From assembly GCA_036417435.1 (NCBI GenBank), contig CM070899.1, positions 172,885,494 through 172,949,493 on the forward strand: 64,000 nucleotides of DNA, read 5' to 3'. Under the pieces are notes generated by a model, which had not been told where the DNA came from, did not search any database, and saw only the letters and a program-made list of their open reading frames with translations. The position numbers and the translations under genes were made by a program. Shown here in pieces: positions 54,324-64,000 of the stretch; the stretch's first letter is position 1; each line of letters opens with the position of its first letter. The stretch comes from Inia geoffrensis (lineage: Eukaryota; Chordata; Mammalia; Artiodactyla; Iniidae).

Positions 54324-55095
54324 CAAGGGGTGGCAAGGATGTGAAGAAAAGGGAATCCTAATACACTGTTGGTGGGAATGTAAATTGGTACAGCCACTGT
54401 GGAAAACAGTAGGGAGATTCCTCAAAAAAATTAAAAATAGAACTGCCATATGATCCAGTAATTTCACTTCTAGGTATTTACCCTGCCAAAAAAACCCACT
54501 AATTCAAATAATATATGCACCCCTATGTTCATTACAGCATTATTTACAATAGCCAAGATATGGAAGCAAACTAAGTGTCCATCAACAAATGAATGGATAA
54601 AGAAAATGTGAGATGAACACACACACATATATACACATACACAATGGACTATTTACTCAGCCATAAAAAATGGAATCTTGCCATTTGCAACAACATGGAT
54701 GGACCTAGAGTGTATTATGCTAAGCGAAGTAGGTCAGAGAAAGACAAATACTATATGATCTCACTTATATTATCATCTAAAAAACAAAACAAACAGACAA
54801 AATGAAATGAAAACAGACTCGGATACAAAGAACAAATGGGTGATTACCAGGTTGGGGGGAGTGAAATAGGTGAAGGGTATCAAGGATACAAACCTCCAGT
54901 AAGAAAATAAATTAGCCATGGGGAATGTTACATACACTGAAGGAATATGGTAAATAACATTGTAATAACTTTGTATGGGGACAGGTAGTTAACAGACTTA
55001 TCATAGTGATCATTTCATAATGTATGTAAATGTGGAATCACCATGTAGCTCACCTGAAACTGTTATAATACTGTACATCAACTATAATTAAAAAA

Positions 55096-55575
55096 AAATC
55101 ACAAACATACATATACAAATTGCTTCAGGAGAAATGAAAGGGGAAAAATAAAAGAACAGACCTAGGAATTATAATATTCAAATATCAGTTCCAGAAGGAT
55201 AAAAAGAAGAAGAAAGATAAACAATAATAAAATAAATAGGTAAATAAAACTTCCTTGAGATAAATTTTAAAATTTAAGATGTAATAAAAATTTCTAGACT
55301 TCAATGAGAAATAAGAGCAAGAAGTGAAGAGACGGGGTCCCAGAAACATCAAACTATTATACCCACCTGAAACCACTTACCCAAACTTTCAATGAGAGGA
55401 AAATAATATTCTATCTTGTTTAAGCCATTGAATTATATGGGATCTCTTTATATAGCAGTCTAGCCTATTTTCTAACTAATAAAGGTACAGAGAATTAAAA
55501 TAACCTAGATGTAATTGAATTTTGTAAAGAGAGAAAATAAGAGGAGGACAGAAAGAAAGGGAAAAAATATATACC
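55096..55575. other. Unclassified AT-rich intron
   Basis: No gene feature recognised. Confidence 0.4.
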
Positions 55576-55990
55576 CCACTGTGGTAGACTACAAATAGCC
55601 ATAAATTCTCTGCAGTAGCTCCCAAAGGTGAAATCTATTTCTTCACCCCTTGAAAATAGGCTAGCCTGTGGCTTGCTTTGGCCAATACGATGCAATGTAA
55701 ATAGCACTATCTGAGGTCTGAGTTTAGGCCTCAAGAAAGTCTTCCAGCTTTGTTTTGTTCTCTTTCTACTGAGAATCCTTCTGTAGACTACGCAGGGCTG
55801 GCCTCCTGGAAGATAAGACTAAAAGAGGTCCTATCTGTCCTAGATGCCCCAGCTGGGATTCCATACATACCATGCCTGCCCAGAGAGAACACCTACCCAG
55901 CCACTAAGAGAAATAATGAGTATCTGCTATTTTAAATCACTAAGTTTTGGAGTAATTTGTTATTAAGGAAAAGTTGACTGGTATATCTAA
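55576..55990 (+). mobile_element. MaLR-type LTR
   Basis: Begins 'gtggtagactac' and ends 'taatttgttattaagg', with a middle 'cctgtggcttgctttggcca' typical of MLT/MST LTRs. Confidence 0.6.
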
Positions 55991-56034
55991 CAGTAGAAAA
56001 TGTGCACTATGTCATTAGAACATTTACAAAAATT

Positions 56035-57224
56035 GAATATTGTGTTGGATTACTTCCATAAATGGCTGCAGACAATTTCTCCTACTCTATGCCACTCCTT
56101 CCCCTGAATACGGACTAGCCTAATGACTAGGACTTCCTTACAGAATAAGCTGAAAAAACTTCAAGGGTTTATAATCCCAGCCTGTAACAAGCTTAACTGT
56201 TTTTTTGCTTTTGCCTGCTTGGTTCCCAGTCACCATATAAAGAAGCTTGGGCTAGACTAGTGAATGATAGGGCAACAGACATGTGAGAAAAACTATCTTG
56301 GACATTTCTAGCTCTAGCTGAGCTCCCACATGAATGCAGCCACTTGACAGACCTTAAGCAACATGACATCAAACAGAGACACTGCCCAGATGAGTGCAGC
56401 AAACACATGAATTGTGAGAAATAATAAACCATTACTGTTTTAATTCACTAAATTTGGGGGTAGTTTGATATGAAGTAATAGAAACACCTGCAAGCAAGGT
56501 GATGCAACAACAAAAACTAAAAACATTTAGCACTGGCTTTGGGTCCAGCAGGTAAGCAGAAGTTGAAGGCTGGTAAAGACACTATTGTTGGATACCAGAA
56601 AACTGGGAAGAAGGCTACAGGTGAAGCCTGGAGGAATGGCAAACAATCTGTTAGTGGAGGCTATAAAAGGCAGTGAGGTTGGAAAACTGATACTGGGGGC
56701 TGGAAAAGGGGGAAGGAACTCTTTTATGCAGTGACAGAACAACTAACAAAACTCGGGGCTGGAGTAACTTGCAAGATTAAAAACATACCTACTAAACTTG
56801 TGGATGTGGCTAAGGAAATTTCCAGCCAGAATGATAAAAGAACTGTTTCACTTATATTAGGGTTGGATATATAATAAGGCACTGCAAGAAGAAGAGCTAA
56901 AGAAAGAACTGATCAAGTCTAAAGCAAAAATTAGAAAATATATAGAGGGTCCAGGACACTATCTCTAGTTCTCAAAAAAAATTCTCAAAGAAAGAAATTA
57001 CTTTAGGACAAAGATCAAAACCATGGTATTGACAATGAAATGTAGCTTCAGAGTAAAAGTCAAATCAAGGGTGTGCTATAAAACCCTTTGTTAAAATCTC
57101 AGAAAGATTTAAATATTCTTCAAAAATCCTCCTAATTAGACAAAAGAACTCATATTCTTGAGGGTACTGTCCTGCAGAAGCCTGACACAATTTAAGTAAA
57201 ATAAGATCTATCTTAAAAAGAATC
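56035..57224 (+). mobile_element. MaLR-type LTR with probable internal sequence
   Basis: LTR-like sequence at 56035-56490 ('caaacacatgaattgtgaga', 'taattcactaaatttggggg') is followed by purine-rich sequence ('ctggctttgggtccagcagg') resembling decayed MaLR interior. Confidence 0.5.
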
Positions 57225-57600
57225 ATGGATGTTGACTTTTGGGTAAAAGAATACACATATGACACAAATGAACTTATCTACAAAACAGAAACAGACTATA
57301 AACATAGAGAAAAGACTTGTGGTTGCCAAGGGGTGGGGGAGGGATGCAATGGGAGTCTGGGATTAGCAGATGCAAACTATTACATATAGAATGAATAAAT
57401 AACAAGGTCCTACTGTACAGCACAGGGAACTATATTCAATACCCTGTAATAAACCATAATGGAAAAGAATATGAAAAATAATATTTATACATATATGTGT
57501 ATGTATGTATATATGTATAACTGAATCACTTTGCTGTACAGAAGAAATTAACACAACACTGTAAATCAACTATACTTCAATAAAATAAATTTTAAAAAAA
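57225..57600 (+). mobile_element. L1 3' end, 5'-truncated
   Basis: L1 3' UTR ending 'cttcaataaaataaatttta'. Near-identical flanks 'aaagaat(a/g)cac' at 57247 and 57600 are the likely TSD. Confidence 0.8.
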
Positions 57601-58074
57601 AGAATGCACCACAATAACATTACATGGAAAACAGTTTTTAAGAGAAACACCATCATACTAGACTAAAAGGGACAGGGACATTTCAAAATGAAAAGAAATC
57701 TCCAGATCCCTAATTTTTTATGAGCAGAAAGCAGGCTAAGAGAATTATTCCACTGCAAACATGGGTCATTTCTTACAGAAAAAGAATGATGAGTCAGACA
57801 GTGGATTCAATGTACCATACCATAAAATCAAGGGCTACTTATAACAATGAATTAGGAAATCATTCCCAGGAAACAAAACTAGACCCTTATCTAGGTACAT
57901 TCCCCACCCTGAGAGTCAAGAGAACTAGTGACAAGTGTCTGGCTGGATTTCAGAATTGCCCTGAATCATGTACTTTCTGTTTTCCCCTCTTTTGAATAAT
58001 AGTGTCTCTTGCAGTCATCTTATTCTTTTCTCAGTAACATGTTAGGCATGTGTTGGAGGGTGGTAAAAATACAA
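57601..58074. other. Unclassified intron segment
   Basis: No splice-flanked open frame or recognised repeat. A 91-codon plus-strand ORF (57720-57995) has no known motif and is treated as chance. Confidence 0.4.
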
Positions 58075-58727
58075 TAAATTCCCTTTTTATTTATTTTTTT
58101 CTGCTACGTTTCCTGTGCTGTACAATATATTCTTGTAGCTTATGTATTTTGTACATAGTAGTTTGTAACTCTCAATCCGCTACCTCTATGTTGCCCCCCA
58201 CTGTTTCCCTCTCCCCACTGGTAAACACTAGTTTTTTCTCTGTATCTGTGAGTCTGTTTCTGTTTTGTTATATTTATTTGTTTATTTTTCAGATTTCCAA
58301 TATATATGGTAACATACAGTATTTGTCTTCCCTGACTTATTTCACTAAACATAATACTCTTCAGGTCCATCTATGTTGTTGCAAATGGCAAATTTTCATT
58401 CTTTTTTTATGGTTGAATAGTATTCCATTACATATAAATATATATGTACATATATATATGTATATACCACGTATATATATATTATTGATATATATATCAA
58501 TAATATCTATTCATATGTTGATGGACACTTAGGTTCTTTCCATATTTTGGCTATTGTAAATAATGCTACTATGAACACTGGGGTGCATGTATCTTTTAAA
58601 TTAATATTCCTGTTTCCTTTGAATATATACCCAGGAGTGGAGTTGCTGGATCATATGGCAGTTCTATTTTTAGTCTTATGAGGAACCTTCATGCTGTTTT
58701 CCTCAGTGATTGCACCATTTGCCTTTT
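58075..58727 (-). mobile_element. L1 3' end in reverse orientation
   Basis: Reverse complement of the L1 3' UTR and ORF2 end: 'gtctgtttctgttttgttat', 'ccatctatgttgttgcaaat', 'ttgatggacacttaggttc'. Contains an AT-rich tract with a perfect 24-bp palindrome at 58481-58504. Confidence 0.85.
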
Positions 58728-58914
58728 TAGATAACACATCTCCAGATCAAAAGGAGCTGTGCCAAGAAGCCTCATCATATCTAGAATTGGTATAGATGAT
58801 AAGATCTTAGACTTCAAGATAAAACTATAATATAATGAGATTTTAGAAGGAAGAGGTGAGTACATTTTGCACATGGGAGAAATATTAACATGTAGCCAGA
58901 GGGAAGACTATCAT

Positions 58915-59405
58915 AGACTATTTCCAAAAATGACCATCTACAATTTGTACCACCCCTACCTACATATGCCCTTTCTCCCATCAAAAAGTAGAATATATTT
59001 TCCCTCCCTTTGAGTCTGGGCTGGCCCCTAACCAGTAAAATGTGGGGAAATTATGTTCTAAGGCTTCTGAGAGCAGGTCTTAAAGGGTCTTGCAGTTTCT
59101 TTTGACCTATTGGAGTCCAGCTTCCGTGTCATGATACGTGGGCTTGACTACTAAATGATGATCAACCACATGAAAGAAAGATTCAGCCCTTAGCCATTCC
59201 ACTTACCACCAGACATTTGAGGAAGCCATCTTAAACATTCTAAAGCTGAATGAAGCTACATGAGTGACCCCAGTACAACATGGAGCAGAAGAATCATCCC
59301 GATAAACCCAGCCAACCCAAAAATCAATGAGAAATAATTAACTATTGGTGTAGTAAACCTCTAAATATTGGTGTACTTTGTTATAGAGTAATAGAAAACT
59401 GAAAT
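58915..59405 (+). mobile_element. MaLR-type LTR
   Basis: 'gtctgggctggcccctaacc' in the middle and 'tttgttatagagtaatagaa' at the end fit an MLT1-like LTR. Confidence 0.55.
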
Positions 59406-60550
59406 AAACATATGCACTTGACCACAAAAAATACCTTTTAAAACTTTCAAAAAGTATGGGCTTTCTACGTACTATTTTCTGATGTTAATTCTATAAAAAG
59501 GTAAACCAACAATGAAAAGATGAACTAAAAACATTTTTGTGAAACAAAGAAAAACTCAAACACCTATAAAATACAAATGAAGTTGTATTCAGTGAAAAAT
59601 GTGTAGCCTCAATATTGTTTACTGTAATTAAACAAATGTAAAAATAAATAAACTACCTATATAACTAATACAGATTTGAAAAGAAACTAAAAATAAACCA
59701 AAGACAAAAAGTGGTAGAAGAAATTAATAACAATAAAGGTTAGAGTAATTAAGTAGAAAACAAACAGTAACAGCAACAAGAAATAAAACAGTAAAATAGC
59801 TAAGTGAAACTCCAAACCTATTTTTATATAAAACTTATAATCCCCTGACAAACCTGATTTAAAAAAGGAAAAAAAAACAACAAATACTTCTGTAAATGGA
59901 AAAAGAAGTTAGAAATAGAGATACAGAAAAAAAAACATATAATGTAGAATTCAAGCAGTACACTTGAAAAACCATTAGAAATGGATAAATTTATATGAAA
60001 ATATAAACTACAAAAATAGATGCACCAATCATCTCAAAACGAATTTGGAAACTGGTCATAGAGCTACCATTTTTTAAAAGGCTCCTAGATAATTTTACAG
60101 GTAAATTCTACATAACCTTCAAATCATTTCTCCCTTTTAAAAAAGTCCTTTTTGAATTCTGACTAGAAATGCAGTACATTTATTAATTTTAAGCGATTAA
60201 TATTTTTATAAAATTAAATCTTTCCATTTGGCAACAGTAAAATTTGGATTATAAGAAATGCTATTTACATTTCTATCTTAATACATTTAACTTATAATTA
60301 ACTAGTTTATCACTGAGTTAAATTATTGTAAAAACTCTCTAGTTGTTCTCCCTGACTGCAAAATCCAATCAATACCCTAATGAACAACTAATAAAAAAAC
60401 TACATCATGTAAAAAAACTAAAATATATTTTACATGACTTATTAAAAAATTTTACAAACATTATACTTACTTGGACAGATAGATAATAATACCAACTGAT
60501 TCTAACACCCATGCCTGCCTGAGGAAGCAAAACCGAATACATTTTCCCTA
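59406..60550. other. A-rich unclassified intron
   Basis: Very AT-rich. Possibly decayed L1, but no diagnostic motif was seen. Confidence 0.4.
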
Positions 60551-60764
60551 TAACTGACCCTTGAAAAACATGGGGGTTACAGGAACCCACACAACGGAAA
60601 ATCCACATATAAATTTACAGCTGGCCCTTTGTATACATGGTTCCACACCTGCAGATTCAACCAACCACAGATTGTGTAGTACTACAGTACATATTTATTG
60701 GAAAAAATCCATCTATAAGTGGGCCCTCACAGTACAAACCCATGTTGTTCAAGGACTGACTGTA
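60551..60764. mobile_element. Short Tigger/MER-type DNA transposon
   Basis: The ends 'aactgacccttgaaaaac' and (reversed) 'acagtcagtccttgaacaa' form inverted repeats; TA lies at both borders. About 214 bp and non-coding. Confidence 0.7.
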
Positions 60765-61039
60765 ATTGCAAATGCTAAGCAGGATTCAGAGAGCCATGTT
60801 TGCAGTTCAGATTTCAGTACCAATTTGTTCTCTAAACTAAGCAAGTCACATTTTAGCTTCTATTGGTCTCTGTAAAATGGTGTAGATCAGTGATAGTTCA
60901 TAATGGCGTTTTGGAGGAGGGAGATAAATTCCCAAATTCCTTTAAAATTCTCATTAAATCCACAGACCTTCTCCAGAAAAAATTATACCCACACAGAAAA
61001 TTTTAAATTCAGAAAAAAAAATTTAAATGACACTATCTG

Positions 61040-61381
61040 CTACAAATTGAATGCTTGTGCCCCCCAAAATTCATATATTGAAATCTAATCCCCAATGTAA
61101 TGGTATTTGGAGGTAGAGCCACTGGGAGATGAATAGGTCATGAGGGTGGTACTCTCATGAATGGAATTAGCACCCTATAAAAGAGATTCTAAAGAGCTCC
61201 TTTGCCATTTCTGCCATGTAAAGACACAGCAAGAATATGGCCATCTATGAACCAGGAATAAGGTTCTCACTGGGCACCAAATCTGCTGGTGACTTGATCT
61301 TTGGACTTCCCTACCTCCAGAACGGTGAGAAATAAATGTTTGTTATTTAAGCTACCCAGTCTAAAGTATTTTGTTATAGAA
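61040..61381 (+). mobile_element. MLT1-like LTR, first of a tandem pair
   Basis: 'gaatgcttgtgccccccaaa', 'ggtcatgagggtgg' and 'ccagaacggtgagaaataaa' match the MLT1-type LTR pattern. Confidence 0.75.
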
Positions 61382-61383
61382 GC

Positions 61384-61733
61384 CTGCTATGGTCCAAATG
61401 TTTGTGTCCTGCCCCCAAATTCATTATGTTGAAATCCTAATGCCCACTGTGATCATATTAGGAGGCAGAGCCTCTGGGAGGTGATAGGTCATGAGGGCAG
61501 AGCCTTCATGAATGAGATTAACGCCCTTATAAAAGGGGCCTGAGAAAGCTCTCCTTCTGCCATATGAGAATACAAGAATTCTGCAAGCCAGAAGAGGACC
61601 CTCGCCCCATCATGCTGGTACTCTGATTTTGAACATCTAGCCCCCAGAACTACTAGAAATAAATTTCTGTGATTTATAAACTACCCAATCCCTGATATTT
61701 TGTTAAAGCAGTCTGAAGGGACTAAGACATGGC
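61384..61733 (+). mobile_element. MLT1-like LTR, second of a tandem pair
   Basis: The same LTR type in the same direction begins 'tgctatggtccaaatg' immediately after the first and ends 'gaagggactaagac'. The two copies are clearly diverged. Confidence 0.75.
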
Positions 61734-62008
61734 CCAAATGAACTAAAACACTAGTTTCAAGACTTATAATATTAATTAAAAAGTGGAATTATAATAAATG
61801 TTTTTAAAATACACACAAAATGCTGTTCTATATAAAATCACCTGGAATGGTAGGCAGAATTCTAAAATGGCCTCCATGATCTCCATCCCTAAAGTTATGC
61901 TCTGTATAATCCACCCCTTTTAGTGTGAATACAACCTGTGACTTGCTTTTAGCCAACAGAACATTGCACAGTGATGAGATGCCAATCCACTTATTAGGCT
62001 GTATTATA

Positions 62009-62575
62009 TATTTGACCTGTGAACAACATGGGTTTGAACTGCCTGGGTCCACTTATACAAGGATATTTTTCAATGAATACTGTACCTATATTTTCATTTT
62101 ACAGATCTTTATATCAACTAAGTATAGGGAAAAGTGTGTTCAATTAGAGATCACAATATGTGGAATCAAAAGAACTAGGGTTTGGGGCTTCCCTGGTGGC
62201 GCAGTGGTTGAGAGTCCGCCTGCCGATGCAGGGGACACAGGTTCGTGCCCCGGTCTGGGAAGATCCCACATGCCGCAGAGCAGCTGGGCCCGTAAGCCAT
62301 GCCACTGAGCCTGCGCGTCCGGAGCCTGTGCTCCGCAATGGGAGAGTCCACAACAGTGAGAGGCCCACGTACCGCAAAAAAAAATAAAAAATAAAATAAA
62401 ATAAAAGAACTAGGGTTTGAGTCCTGACTCTACCCTAGCTGTTTTGCCTTCCTGCCCTTTGGTGAGTCATTTATCAATTCCTTTGTTTTTGAGGCAGAGA
62501 TAGCAGTATGCAAATTTTCGACTGTGAGGGAGGGGATGGCATTCCTACCCTCCATGTCGTTCAAGGATCAACTAT
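62009..62575. mobile_element. Tigger-type DNA transposon carrying a SINE
   Basis: The left end 'ttgacctgtgaacaacatgg' and the right end 'tgtcgttcaaggatcaacta' are inverted repeats with TA borders. No transposase frame survives. A SINE at 62185-62403 sits inside. Confidence 0.75.
62185..62403 (+). mobile_element. CHR-type SINE nested in the Tigger
   Basis: Full-length with an A-rich (AAAAT)n tail. A perfect 17-bp TSD (aaaagaactagggtttg) is at 62168-62184 and about 62403-62419. Confidence 0.93.
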
Positions 62576-63284
62576 ATAGCTGAGGTGATAAGGTGTCACT
62601 CTCATGATCATATTATATTGCATGAGACTGTCTTAGCAACAAAGAGAGGCCCTTTGCTGGCCTTAAAGAAGTGAGATGCTATGATGTAAACTGCTTATGG
62701 AGAAGGCCACATGGCTAAATGCCCCAGTCCTACAACTGCACAGAACTGAAATTTGCCACATCTACTTAAGCTTGGAAGAGGACCCCAAGTGACCAAAAAA
62801 AGCAGAGCCTAGCCAACACCTTGACTGCTGTATGGTGAGGCCTTGAGCATAGGACACAGATTAGCCATGCTCAGACTCCTAAGCCATTCAAAACTATGAG
62901 ACAATTTAAATTGTTTTAAGCTGCAAAATGTGAGGTAACTTGTTATGAAGAAATAGAAAACTAATACCATAAAGTTGTTCATTTTATATTCAGTATTTCA
63001 AGCAGTACTCTCATTTTCTTTGCAAATTTATGTTATTTGATTCTTGAATCATGCAGGTACATACTTGTAGGACACTTAAGTCTAGCCACTCACGGGATGA
63101 GTGAACAAATGGGTGACATGATGTTCTGATAGTTAAGAAGTTAACTTGTAGCAAAAGAAAGTTTACCAAAGACAAGATGAAACAAAGGGTTACTTGTATT
63201 CTTTTCATTGTATCATATAAAAAAGAGTGGGCTATATTTACAGTCTCTGAAAATTTTTCCCATTTGCTTCTTGCATGTCTTATA

Positions 63285-63425
63285 CCTTCTTAAAATAGAT
63301 AGGGAAGCTATTGTTTTACCCATTTGAGTGATGAAAAATATGAAGCTCAAGTAGGTTAAAGGGACTTGTCCAATGTCACTTAACTAGCAAGTCTGCTCTG
63401 ACTCGTAATATGATGTTCTTTCCTC
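63285..63425 (+). mobile_element. MIR SINE fragment
   Basis: 'acccatttgagtgatgaaaa' and 'gggacttgtccaatgtcac' follow the MIR pattern. Confidence 0.6.
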
Positions 63426-63696
63426 CATGATACTGCCTATAATTGAGTGAACTATGGTAATTTTCATAACCTTGACAGTAAATGTGTCTAAATTTACCAT
63501 TTGGTTTTCGAAACTTGCTGAGAAAAGTCAACTGACAAGAAAGAAGTATCTTACGAAGAAATTTAGTACACGTATACACTCACAAACACACATACATACA
63601 CACCTATATTCATATACATACTAATATTGTCTATATATACAATTACCAGAGCCTTATTAATCACATTTAGATGCACAGAGAGAGATTCTGTGTTAC

Positions 63697-63751
63697 CTGG
63701 ACTTGAGGCATATCTTCTTTTACTTTAAGCTCTTTCACTATAGACTTCTTC
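63697..63751 (-). CDS. CCDC7: CCDC7 internal exon (55 bp, phase 2 in, phase 0 out)
   Basis: This is the most upstream exon visible. On the minus strand a pyrimidine-rich tract ending in AG (revcomp of 'ctgaaaaaaaaaa') precedes it, and a GTAAC donor follows at the low-coordinate side. It supplies one base to finish a split codon and then 18 codons reading KKSIVKELKVKEDMPQVQ, which is charged and suited to a coiled coil. It ends in phase 0, as the next exon at 45837-45902 needs. The KEDxxQVQ stretch just before the ENxVLxEQLKQALQ segment resembles my memory of mammalian CCDC7. CCDC7 is a poorly characterised coiled-coil protein reported as testis-enriched. Its molecular role is not established and nothing here adds to it. 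The upstream exon that should end with two bases of the split codon is outside the window. Confidence 0.8.
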
Positions 63752-63867
63752 CTGAAAAAAAAAAATGTTTTTAAATATATCATGATATTTTATGATATTT
63801 GCATGACTACTTTGCTTTCTTGATGAGTACTTAAACCATTTTAAAGAAATGAAATTTTAAGAGGTGC

Positions 63868-64000
63868 ACCCAAAATGATGGAGTAGGAAGACCCCAAACT
63901 TACCTCCTCCCACAGGCACACCAAAATTACAACTATTTACAGAGCAACTATTGATGAGAATGACATGAAGACGACCAGAAAAGACTGTCCACAAGTAAAG
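63868..64000 (+). mobile_element. L1 5' end running off the window
   Basis: 'aaaatgatggagtaggaaga' and the sequence after it match the L1 5' start at 30518, in the same order. Confidence 0.8.

Larger units (their letters stand above)
46945..55095 (+). mobile_element. Very long old L1 (5' UTR, ORF1, ORF2, 3' end)
   Basis: Positions 46.95-49.5 kb are a 5' region that becomes GC-rich from about 47.8 kb. The ORF1 remnant is at 49.55-50.4 kb, with a 50.0-50.26 kb frame reading GVPKGEKREKRPEKLLEEIM. The endonuclease region is at 51.2-51.7 kb and ORF2 runs to about 54.4 kb. The 3' UTR ends near 55095. It carries a SINE at 54157-54290. Frames are broken throughout, so it is inactive. Confidence 0.75.
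61845..62972 (+). mobile_element. MaLR-type LTR interrupted by a Tigger element
   Basis: The left part (61845-62008) begins 'ggtaggcagaattctaaaat'. The right part (62576-62972) ends 'aagaaatagaaaactaatac'. The two halves are contiguous in an LTR once the insertion is removed. Confidence 0.6.

Noticed and set aside
57720..57995. 91-codon plus-strand ORF in non-repeat DNA
   Set aside because: No splice sites in a consistent phase, no known motif, and opposite strand to the gene; treated as chance.
58050..58532. 160-codon plus-strand ORF, the longest in the window
   Set aside because: It lies in the reverse complement of an L1 3' end and has no known domain; hydrophobic runs come from T-rich antisense sequence.
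61925..62308. 127-codon plus-strand ORF
   Set aside because: It runs through LTR, Tigger and SINE in turn, so it is a chance fusion of three repeats.

Overview
This is a 64-kb piece of a mammalian nuclear genome, most likely a cetacean and probably a toothed whale. The main clue is a family of tRNA-derived SINEs whose head reads 'gcttccctggtggcgcagtgg' and which ends in an A-rich tail. I recognise these as the CHR family of cetaceans and their close relatives. I count 13 copies, many with intact target-site duplications (TSDs). Long interspersed L1 sequence covers well over half of the window. There are no operons, CRISPR arrays or prokaryotic features.

The only host gene I can support is on the minus strand: an internal stretch of CCDC7 (coiled-coil domain containing 7). 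Read from high to low coordinates, I place eight exons at 63697-63751, 45837-45902, 43646-43867, 30020-30311, 28929-29001, 14340-14450, 8908-9015 and 2253-2348, about 1.02 kb of coding sequence. Splice sites, open frames and exon phases agree along the chain, except that a very small exon seems to be missing between 43646 and 30311. Neither the start codon nor the stop codon of the gene is in the window.

Layout: 1-2632, 8277-10830 and about 10840-15715 are three diverged head-to-tail copies of one genomic unit. Each carries a degraded retroviral pol fragment on the plus strand, one CCDC7 exon on the minus strand and a common flank. As a result, the last three exons encode three versions of one roughly 35-residue repeat. 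L1 insertions split the first two copies (2641-8276). Positions 15.7-17.3 kb hold older intron with a MIR. Positions 17.3-28.3 kb are stacked L1s and SINEs. Positions 28.3-30.5 kb hold two exons. Positions 30.5-43.15 kb are again L1, including a 965-bp Tigger DNA transposon inserted into an L1 3' end. Positions 43.2-46.3 kb hold two exons in relatively repeat-poor intron. A twin-primed L1 lies at 46.3-46.9 kb and a long old L1 at 46.95-55.1 kb. Positions 55.5-63 kb hold MaLR-type LTRs, Tigger-type elements and short L1 ends. The last exon is at 63.7 kb, and a new L1 5' end runs off the right edge.

Gene and family names come from recognising the sequence by eye against remembered families. No database search was run.
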